Assembly: GCA_049612785.1 (NCBI GenBank)
Contig: JBMZBW010000133.1
Coordinates: 1-6,439, forward strand
Length of the DNA: 6,439 bases
Origin: UBA7985 sp049612785
GTDB taxonomy: Bacteria; Pseudomonadota; Alphaproteobacteria; UBA7985
Direction: 5' to 3'
Shown here: positions 1 through 5,900 of the stretch, piece by piece
Layout: the number at the start of each line of letters is the position of its first letter
How positions within the stretch are numbered: position 1 is the first letter of the stretch
Translations under genes and position numbers: made by a program
The notes under the pieces: generated by a model
What the model was told of the DNA's origin: nothing
Seen by the model: the letters and a program-made list of their open reading frames with translations, nothing else
Databases searched by the model: none

Positions 1-39
1 CGAGGGCTACTAGGCCTTCGCTAACAACGCGGCACCGCC

Positions 40-645
40 GTGTTTGATGCTCGAATCCGCAAATTAATCGACCCACCAACAAACCGTCTTGCTTCCTGGT
101 TTGTTGGTCGGGGAATAAGCGCCGATCAGATTACGCTGGTCGGCTTTTTTGTTGGTATTCTCACTATTCCTGCACTGTGGCTGGGATACCCTTTGGTTGC
201 TTTGCTGCTTATTGGGCTTAATCGGCTTGCGGACGGATTGGACGGCGCTGTTGCCCGGCAGACAGAACCCACGGATCGTGGGGGGTTCCTCGATATTTGT
301 CTGGATTTTTTCTTCTACAGCGCAGTTCCCTTTGGTTTTGCGCTCATGGACCCGGTCCAGAACGCCTTGTCTGCCAGTTTTTTGATCTTCAGTTTTATCG
401 GCACGGGCGCCTCTTTTCTCGCATTTGCAATATTCGCAGAGAAAAGAGGGATTAGTACGGATCTCCGGGGGCAGAAGTCGCTTTATTATCTCGGTGGACT
501 GACAGAGGGGTTCGAGACCATTGTGTTTCTGGTCCTGATCTGCCTGTTCCCGGGGGCATTCTGGTGGATGGCAATTGTTTTCGGTGTGCTGGCTTGGATC
601 ACTGCGACGACGCGCGTTATCGCGGGCTGGCGGCTGTTTCGCTAG
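40..645 (+). CDS. CDP-alcohol phosphatidyltransferase family membrane protein
   Basis: The 201-residue product is an integral membrane enzyme of the CDP-alcohol phosphatidyltransferase family. This family transfers a phosphatidyl group from a CDP-linked lipid to an alcohol, with release of CMP, during phospholipid synthesis at the inner membrane. The signature is clear: D65-x2-D68-G69-x2-A72-R73, then G81-x3-D85-x3-D89, whose aspartates bind metal and the CDP moiety. The gap between R73 and G81 is 7 residues; 8 is the spacing usually quoted. Hydrophobic stretches at about 31-61, 88-102, 111-133 and 158-188 suggest roughly six membrane passes. GTG at 40 is the only usable start, because an in-frame TAA lies at 22-24 and no other start lies between. 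No good Shine-Dalgarno is visible, so translation may be coupled to an upstream gene outside the window. The alcohol acceptor (glycerol phosphate, serine, inositol phosphate or other) cannot be told from this sequence. The stop interlocks with the stop of the convergent kinase gene. Confidence 0.9.
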   Translation: MFDARIRKLIDPPTNRLASWFVGRGISADQITLVGFFVGILTIPALWLGYPLVALLLIGLNRLADGLDGAVARQTEPTDRGGFLDICLDFFFYSAVPFGFALMDPVQNALSASFLIFSFIGTGASFLAFAIFAEKRGISTDLRGQKSLYYLGGLTEGFETIVFLVLICLFPGAFWWMAIVFGVLAWITATTRVIAGWRLFR

Positions 646-2006
646 TCGAGTTCTTCCGGCATGGGCTGACCGTGTTTTCCAAACATTGTTTGCTGTCGCT
701 CAATCATGGCGTTCACATCAAAGTCGTGGATGAGTTCATTGAACATTCGATGCCAGTTGATTTCCGCATCCAGATGCATGAACACCGATCCAAGCCCAAT
801 CGCTGCGCGGTCCATGAAAACAAACTCTCGGGGCAATTTTACACCGCCAACGCGCTTGAGCTCCTGATGAACATTTCGGGCAACCTCTGCACCGTATTCG
901 CCGGTGTTGGTTTGCGTAATCAGGCGCGGTTTGTCTTCGAGAAGGGGTTGGAAGATAAAGCCTGCCCAAACGTGCAATACGTCGATCAGTTCACGGGTAA
1001 TATTGGTGAAGCCCCAAGCCTCATAAGCAGAAACGGCCAGTTCATCATCACCGCTTTGTAGCGCTTCATAGAGGTCGATGACCCCTTTGACGAACTTTGC
1101 CTGAAAGAAGCGGACACATCCGAAATCGAGCATGTTGATGCTCAAATCATCCCGAATTGTGTAGTTACCAAAGTGCGGATCGCCATGAATGACGCCGTAG
1201 TTGTAGAAGGGCACATACCATGCGCGGAACATGTTTTTGGCCACCGTCACCCGGTCTTCAGTCGAAGCGCCACCCCGAATAAAGTCCATCAGTGGCGTTC
1301 CCTTGACCCAAGTCATGGTCAACAGACGCTCTGACGAAAAATCCTCATGCACGGGCGGAACGTGAACCGCAGGCTCGTTTTCTAGCATTTCAGCGTAAAG
1401 CCGGAGGTGCCGCGCTTCGCGGATATAGTCGAGCTCTTCACGCAGTCGGGCAGATAACTCTTCGAAGACACCGGAAGGGTCGATTGCTTTGTCATAACTC
1501 CGGTAAACACCAAAGGCCCATGCGAGCTGTCTTAAGTCGGCCTCAACAGCGCTAGACATGTCGGGATACTGGAGTTTGCAGGCGACTTGAGTTCCGTCTG
1601 GCAATACGGCGCGATGGACTTGCCCCAAAGAAGCTGCGGCTGCGGCGTCCCGGTCGAATGACTCAAACTTATCCTGCCAGTCACTGCCCAGTTCGGATTT
1701 CATGCGCCGCTTTACAAATGTCCAACCCATGGGAGGAGCATTGGACTGCAACTGGCGCAAATCTTCGGCGTATTCCTTCGGCAGTGCATCGGGGATCGAA
1801 GCCAAAAGCTGGGCCGCTTTCATCAGCGGGCCTTTCAGGTCCCCGAGCGCGTCTTTCAGCGCCGCTGCGTGCTTGCCTTGGTCCAATTTGGTCCCCAACA
1901 CACGGTTGGCACCCAACTGAACGGCAAGGCCGCCCAAAGATGTTCCAACGCGCGTATAGCGCCGCAGTCGGCTTCCCAGCCTATTTTCGTCCATACGATC
2001 TGTCAT
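642..2006 (-). CDS. ABC1/AarF-type atypical kinase (UbiB/COQ8 superfamily)
   Basis: The 454-residue protein has the landmarks of the ABC1 (UbiB/COQ8/ADCK) atypical kinases. These are an alanine-rich nucleotide loop at 121-126 followed by SLGQVH (126-131), the VAxK-type lysine K144, an ExD motif at E190-L-D192, a catalytic loop HGDPHFGN at 274-281, and the metal-binding DFG at 294-296. The family-specific KxGQ motif is present as KAAQ (63-66), with alanine in place of glycine. Family members support ubiquinone or isoprenoid-lipid metabolism and act more as ATPases than as protein kinases. The C-terminus lacks the hydrophobic membrane segments that end classical UbiB, and the protein is shorter than UbiB (about 540 residues), so I do not call it ubiB. 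The ATG at 2004-2006 is the only start: an in-frame stop lies at 2028-2030 and the codons between contain no alternative. No Shine-Dalgarno precedes it. It lies 90 bp downstream of the M3 peptidase on the same strand. The family is near certain; the substrate is unknown. Confidence 0.93.
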   Translation of the reverse strand: MTDRMDENRLGSRLRRYTRVGTSLGGLAVQLGANRVLGTKLDQGKHAAALKDALGDLKGPLMKAAQLLASIPDALPKEYAEDLRQLQSNAPPMGWTFVKRRMKSELGSDWQDKFESFDRDAAAAASLGQVHRAVLPDGTQVACKLQYPDMSSAVEADLRQLAWAFGVYRSYDKAIDPSGVFEELSARLREELDYIREARHLRLYAEMLENEPAVHVPPVHEDFSSERLLTMTWVKGTPLMDFIRGGASTEDRVTVAKNMFRAWYVPFYNYGVIHGDPHFGNYTIRDDLSINMLDFGCVRFFQAKFVKGVIDLYEALQSGDDELAVSAYEAWGFTNITRELIDVLHVWAGFIFQPLLEDKPRLITQTNTGEYGAEVARNVHQELKRVGGVKLPREFVFMDRAAIGLGSVFMHLDAEINWHRMFNELIHDFDVNAMIERQQTMFGKHGQPMPEELD

Positions 2007-2042
2007 GGAAGATATATGGTGTGATTTCTACCTCGAAACAGC

Positions 2043-2079
2043 CCCCCAAAGGGTCGCAGGGTGCGATCCTTTTAGGGGG
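2043..2079 (-). terminator. long hairpin between peptidase and kinase genes, probable terminator
   Basis: The hairpin begins 18 bases after the peptidase stop. Read on the minus strand, five C (2079-2075) pair with five G (2047-2043), AAAGG pairs with CCTTT, and TCGCA pairs with TGCGA around a CCC loop (2061-2059). Small interruptions separate the blocks, giving about 15-16 pairs. The tail CTGTTTCG is only weakly U-rich, so it may be an inefficient terminator, or an RNA-stability or leader element for the kinase gene. On the plus strand the G2053-T2067 position becomes a wobble pair, making the stem slightly stronger there, but no plus-strand gene ends nearby. Confidence 0.55.
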
Positions 2080-2096
2080 ATAAGTACAGAAATGAG

Positions 2097-3929
2097 CTAG
2101 AGTGTTTCCAGCTCATCAATGAAGCTCTCAAGCAGGGTCAGACCCTGACGCCAGAAACTTGGATCTCGGGCATCAAGGCCGAAAGGTGCCAAGAGTTCAT
2201 GGTGTCGTTTGGTGCCGCCCGAAGCGAGCATTTCCAGGTATTTTTCCGCAAAACCACTCTCGCTGTTTTGGTAAACGGCATAGAGCGAATTCACCAAACA
2301 ATCGCCGAAAGCATAGGCGTAGACGTAGAATGGAACATGGATGAAGTGCGGGATGTAGGACCAGTAATCACCATATTCCTCGACGTTGAGGTTGAAGGCC
2401 GGACCAAGCGCCTCGGTCTGCGTTTCCATCCAGGCCGTCTGGAAGTCTTCGCGCAGCAACTCTTTTTCGCGGCGAGCATCGTGAACGCGGGTTTCGAAGT
2501 TATGGAAGGCAATCTGGCGGACAACGGTGTTGAGCATGTCTTCAACTTTGCCGGCCAGCAGCACCTTGCGCTGCTGCTTGTCCTTGGCATCAGCCAGCAG
2601 GCTCTGGAACGTCAGCATTTCGCCAAAAACAGAAGCGGTCTCGGCCAGGGTCAGTGGCGTAGAACCGTTGAAATACCCCTGCTTCGCCGCCAGAACTTGA
2701 TGCACACCGTGACCCAGTTCGTGGGCCAAAGTCATGACGTCGCGTGTCTTGCCCTGATAGTTCACCAGCACGTAGGGGTGAGCCGATGGCACGCAGGGAT
2801 GCGCAAAGGCACCTGCGTCTTTGCCCGGAATGACGGGGCTGTCGATCCAGCCTTTATCGAAGAAGTCTCCGGCGATTTTGGCCATCGAAGGGGTGAAACC
2901 CGCATAGGCGTTCAGGACGCGATCCTTGGCTTCGCTCCACGGTATTTTGGCTTCATCGGCTTCAGGCAATGGGGCGTTGCGATCATAGGGTTCCAGCTTC
3001 TCGAGGCCCATCCACTTGGCCTTCATAGCGTAGTACCGGTGGGAAATTCTGGGAAAGGCTTCTGTCACGGTATCGGCGAGAGCCTTTACCACTTCATCTT
3101 CGACCTCGTTAGCAACGTTGCGTGAGGAGACGGGGCGCTCGTAGCCACGCCATTTATCGTCGAGTTCCTTTTGTTTGATGACCGTGTTGTTGATCCGGGT
3201 CATCAGTCGCTGGTTTTCGCCCAAGGTCTTGGTGATGGCCTTGGCTGCTTTGGCACGGGTTGCCCGGTCTGAGTCGGCAAGCAGGTTAAAGGTTTCAGCG
3301 TTGGATAGCTCTTTGCCATCAATCTCAAACGACAGCGCCGCCATTGTTTCATCGAAAAGCTGAACCCATGCACTTCCGCCAACGATTGCGAAGTCATGGG
3401 TGTAGGTCTCCAGCTCGTCGGAGAGCTGATGGGGCTTCATCAGACGGGTACGATCAACAAAGCTTTTCCATGGGGCCATGGCCGCGCTGTTCAGCTTCTT
3501 GGTCATTTCCTCGTCTTCAATGGCATTGAGCTCAAGAGAGAAGAAAACCAGATCGGCGCTGATGGTTGTCGAGCGTTCATTGATCTTCGCCTGGAACTGC
3601 ATCGCTTCGCCATCGGTTCGCTGCGTCGCACCGTTCAGGAAGGCAAACGTCCCAAGCTTACCCAGACGCTCATAGATCGTTTCGTACCAGGCGATGGTTT
3701 CTGCCAGCTTCTCAGGTGTCATCCCGGCCATGGTGCCTTTGACGGTCTCCGCCATCGCTTTGGCCTGCTCCGCAGCCCAATCGAGGTCTGCATCGATCTG
3801 GGGATCCGAAGGCCCGGCATAGAGATCTGCAAGGTTCCATCGCGGCAAGGTACCGAGATCGTCATCTTCAATGGGAGACAAAGCGGAGGACGCCGCAAAG
3901 TTCGTTTGCGGACAAGCAAATGTTGACAT
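2097..3929 (-). CDS. pepF: M3 family oligoendopeptidase (PepF-like zinc metallopeptidase)
   Basis: The 610-residue product is a cytoplasmic zinc metallopeptidase that cleaves short peptides, matching the usual length of about 600 for the oligoendopeptidase F clade. The zinc site is intact: H403-E404-L-G-H407 supplies two histidines and the catalytic glutamate, and E430, in the segment AETASVFGE, is the expected third ligand 27 residues after H403. H410 completes the M3 HExGHxxH pattern. Near the C-terminus, the segment 525-538 with H528, H531, Y535 and Y538 corresponds to the substrate-binding His/Tyr region of M3 enzymes. The N-terminal part (about 30-200) is the helical PepF N-domain, and about 215-600 is the catalytic fold. 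No signal peptide is seen. The ATG at 3927-3929 is fixed by an in-frame stop at 3933-3935. No clear Shine-Dalgarno precedes it. The gene diverges from the acyl-CoA synthetase and is followed by a strong hairpin. Likely roles are peptide recycling or signal-peptide degradation (family inference). Confidence 0.95.
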   Translation of the reverse strand: MSTFACPQTNFAASSALSPIEDDDLGTLPRWNLADLYAGPSDPQIDADLDWAAEQAKAMAETVKGTMAGMTPEKLAETIAWYETIYERLGKLGTFAFLNGATQRTDGEAMQFQAKINERSTTISADLVFFSLELNAIEDEEMTKKLNSAAMAPWKSFVDRTRLMKPHQLSDELETYTHDFAIVGGSAWVQLFDETMAALSFEIDGKELSNAETFNLLADSDRATRAKAAKAITKTLGENQRLMTRINNTVIKQKELDDKWRGYERPVSSRNVANEVEDEVVKALADTVTEAFPRISHRYYAMKAKWMGLEKLEPYDRNAPLPEADEAKIPWSEAKDRVLNAYAGFTPSMAKIAGDFFDKGWIDSPVIPGKDAGAFAHPCVPSAHPYVLVNYQGKTRDVMTLAHELGHGVHQVLAAKQGYFNGSTPLTLAETASVFGEMLTFQSLLADAKDKQQRKVLLAGKVEDMLNTVVRQIAFHNFETRVHDARREKELLREDFQTAWMETQTEALGPAFNLNVEEYGDYWSYIPHFIHVPFYVYAYAFGDCLVNSLYAVYQNSESGFAEKYLEMLASGGTKRHHELLAPFGLDARDPSFWRQGLTLLESFIDELETL

Positions 3930-3950
3930 TGTCTAAATATGGCCTATGTT
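3923..3950 (+). promoter_or_regulatory. candidate housekeeping-sigma promoter for the acyl-CoA synthetase
   Basis: A perfect -35 TTGACA at 3923-3928 is followed, after 16 bases, by TATGTT at 3945-3950 (four of six matches to TATAAT). Transcription would begin near 3957, giving a leader of about 93 bases before the ATG at 4050. The -35 box overlaps the start codon of the divergent peptidase gene, so the two genes would share regulatory space. A better -10-like hexamer, TATGAT at 3950-3955, lies 21 bases from the -35 box, which is too far for that pairing. This is a motif match by eye only. Confidence 0.4.
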
Positions 3951-4035
3951 ATGATCTATTCACGTTGTAAAAAGAACATGGCTAACAGGTTGGGCTTCGG
4001 CAACACCTGCGGCGTTACTTCGGTTCAAAACTCTA

Positions 4036-4044
4036 GGGGAGGAG
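4036..4044 (+). promoter_or_regulatory. strong Shine-Dalgarno that fixes the acyl-CoA synthetase start
   Basis: GGGGAGGAG ends 5 bases before the ATG at 4050-4052, which is ideal spacing for AGGAG pairing with 16S rRNA. It is by far the best ribosome-binding site in the window. It decides in favour of 4050 over the in-frame upstream ATGs at 3939 and 3978, which lack comparable sites. Confidence 0.88.
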
Positions 4045-4049
4045 AGTTC

Positions 4050-5894
4050 ATGCAGCGAGACGTCAACACACTCGACGCAATGCCCAATTTGCCCACTTTG
4101 TTTTTCGAAACAGCAGAGTCACGCAAGCGACGGCCATTCCTCTGGCAAAAAGTTGATGGCAAATACAAATCGCGGACTTACCGCCAGACAATGGAAGAAG
4201 TCGTACATTTGGCCCGTGCGCTTCGCGATCTGGGTGTAGGTCCCGGCGACAGAGTTGTCATTTGTTCAGAAAACAGGCCTGAGTGGGCGATTGCCGACAT
4301 CGCGATCATGGCGTTGGGTGCCATTGCTGTCCCCGCCTACACGACCAATACCACGACCGATCATCTCCATATTCTGAGTAATTCAGGCGCCAAAGGCGTC
4401 ATTGTTTCCAGCCGTGATTTGGCTAAGCGGTTGATGCCCGCTGCTATCGATAGTGGCGTTTGCCAATTTGTTGCATCGATCGAGCCGCTCCTCATCCGGC
4501 AAAAGCTGCCGCTTGAGGTTCATGCTTACGAGGCGCTCATTGCGCATGGAAAGGAGCTCAAGGACGATATTGTCGGTTTCGCGCGTGGCATTGAGCGTGA
4601 GGCAACAAGCTGCATCATCTACACGTCCGGGACAGGTGGAACGCCAAAGGGCGTTGAGCTGTCTCACGGGGCTATTTTGTGCAACTCTACGGGTGCTTTT
4701 GACGTCTTGAACGACGGCTGGTCTGTGGGGGAGGAGGTTTTCCTGTCTTTCCTGCCCATGACGCACTCTTACGAGCATTCAGCAGGTTTATGGTGTCCCA
4801 TAGCCATGGGTGCTCAGATCTATTTTGCGGAAAGTGCAGAAAAATTAGCGGAGAACCTCGCCGAGGCGCGGCCTACGATCATGACAGCAGTTCCGCGGTT
4901 GCTGGAGGCTCTGCGCGCGCGGGTCCTGCGCGGATTGCGGACAGCACCGGCAATGCGGCAAAGCCTGTTCCACCGCACCCTCGATATCGGGCGGCGCAGA
5001 CTGAAAGACCCCGCTTCGCTCACCTTTGGTGACAAGATGCTGGATGGTTTACTGGAAAGGACTGTGCGCAAGCAGGTTCGCAACCGCTTTGGTGGACGGT
5101 TGAAGGCGTTTGTCAGTGGCGGTGCTGCGCTCCATGAAGAAGTTGGCATGTTCTTCGAAGCTTTGGGCGTGACCGTATTGCAGGGGTATGGGCAGACTGA
5201 AGCCGCCCCGATCATCTCGGTCAATCGCCGTGCTGATCGACAACTGGACGCCGTTGGCAAGCCCATGCGCGGCGTAGACGTTCAGATCGCTAACGATGGA
5301 GAAATCATTGTTCGCGGTGAGCTGCTGATGAACGGCTACTGGAACAATCCTGACGAGACCGAAAAGACAATAGTCGATGGTTGGCTCCATACGGGCGATA
5401 TCGGCGAGTTTGATGCCATCGGGCGCATTAAGATTACCGACAGGAAGAAGGATATCATCGTGCTTTCCGGCGGCGATAACGTGTCGCCGGCTCGGGTCGA
5501 AGGCTTTTTGACCCTGGAGGCAGAAATCGGTCAGGCCATGGTGATTGGTGACAAGAAACCACACTGCGCAGCGTTGATCGTGCCGGATGCGGAGTGGTTG
5601 ATTGAATTCAAGAAGGAAACTGGGAAAACCGGCAGTCTGGCTGATCTCGCAGATGATCCTGATCTGTACAAGGCGCTTTCGGCGGCTGTCAGCCGCGTGA
5701 ACCAAGAACTTTCAAACATCGAAAAGGTGCGAAAGTTTGCGATAGCAACGGCTGAATTCACGACGGAAAATGCCCAGATGACCCCTTCAATGAAGGTGCG
5801 TCGCCATATCGTGAAACAGGACTATGCCAGCACTCTAGAAGGGCTTTACCCAGCAGAGAAAAAGAAAACGGCGCTGGTCGAGGCCAGCGCCTGA
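4050..5894 (+). CDS. AMP-forming long-chain fatty acyl-CoA synthetase (FAA1/COG1022-like)
   Basis: The 614-residue product is an adenylate-forming ligase that activates a fatty acid with ATP to an acyl-AMP and then to acyl-CoA. The core motifs are in order: A3 phosphate-binding loop YTSGTGGTPKG (191-201), A5 GYGQTEAAP (379-387), A7 WLHTGDIG (445-452), and A8 hinge with D464 in RIKITDRKKD followed by SGGDNVSP (473-480). The A10 segment MTPSMK has the catalytic lysine at K582. The A10 form and overall length resemble the FAA1-type long-chain enzymes (COG1022) more than acetyl-CoA synthetase or E. coli FadD; chain-length preference is inferred. A3 has TGG where TTG is more usual. The frame is open back to an ATG at 3939, but that start lies inside the candidate promoter, and its 37-residue extension looks unlike the family N-terminus. 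The A/K-rich tail doubles as the terminator of the convergent gene. It could instead act on another carboxylic acid. Confidence 0.92.
   Translation: MQRDVNTLDAMPNLPTLFFETAESRKRRPFLWQKVDGKYKSRTYRQTMEEVVHLARALRDLGVGPGDRVVICSENRPEWAIADIAIMALGAIAVPAYTTNTTTDHLHILSNSGAKGVIVSSRDLAKRLMPAAIDSGVCQFVASIEPLLIRQKLPLEVHAYEALIAHGKELKDDIVGFARGIEREATSCIIYTSGTGGTPKGVELSHGAILCNSTGAFDVLNDGWSVGEEVFLSFLPMTHSYEHSAGLWCPIAMGAQIYFAESAEKLAENLAEARPTIMTAVPRLLEALRARVLRGLRTAPAMRQSLFHRTLDIGRRRLKDPASLTFGDKMLDGLLERTVRKQVRNRFGGRLKAFVSGGAALHEEVGMFFEALGVTVLQGYGQTEAAPIISVNRRADRQLDAVGKPMRGVDVQIANDGEIIVRGELLMNGYWNNPDETEKTIVDGWLHTGDIGEFDAIGRIKITDRKKDIIVLSGGDNVSPARVEGFLTLEAEIGQAMVIGDKKPHCAALIVPDAEWLIEFKKETGKTGSLADLADDPDLYKALSAAVSRVNQELSNIEKVRKFAIATAEFTTENAQMTPSMKVRRHIVKQDYASTLEGLYPAEKKKTALVEASA
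5856..5891 (-). terminator. rho-independent terminator of trcR, embedded in acyl-CoA synthetase codons
   Basis: GGCGCTGG (5870-5877) and CCAGCGCC (5884-5891) form a perfect 8-bp inverted repeat with a 6-base loop. Read on the minus strand it starts 10 bases past the trcR stop and is followed by GTTTTCTTTTTCTC (5869 down to 5856), a classic U-rich tail. The same bases encode the C-terminal EKKKTALVEASA of the convergent gene, so the lysine codons supply the U tract in the antisense direction. Confidence 0.8.
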
Positions 5895-5900
5895 TCAGCA

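Noticed and set aside
1..39. A possible C-terminal tail of an upstream plus-strand gene (frame ending EGY then TAG at 11-13, or another ending at TAA 22-24)
   Set aside because: Too few codons are visible to choose a frame or to show that any gene ends here.
564..1061. A 165-codon plus-strand frame overlapping the end of the phosphatidyltransferase and the kinase
   Set aside because: It is codon-aligned antisense to the kinase over most of its length, has no ribosome-binding site, and gives no family-like sequence.
2199..3125. A 308-codon open frame on the plus strand antisense to the peptidase gene
   Set aside because: Its codons align exactly with those of the peptidase, so antisense stops appear only where the sense gene uses TTA, CTA or TCA, which are rare here. 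The translation shows no recognisable domain, and the sense gene has an intact zinc-peptidase active site. The shorter frame at 3396-3926 is rejected for the same reason.
3945..3971. A possible minus-strand promoter for the peptidase (TTTACA at 3971-3966 with CATAGG 17 bases downstream)
   Set aside because: The -35 match is good, but the -10 matches only three of six positions and the implied leader would be about 10 bases. This is not strong enough to annotate.
5049..5705. A 218-codon minus-strand frame antisense to the acyl-CoA synthetase
   Set aside because: It is again codon-aligned with the sense gene, whose A5, A7 and A8 motifs lie in this stretch. The frame at 4383-4778 on the minus strand is the same kind of shadow.
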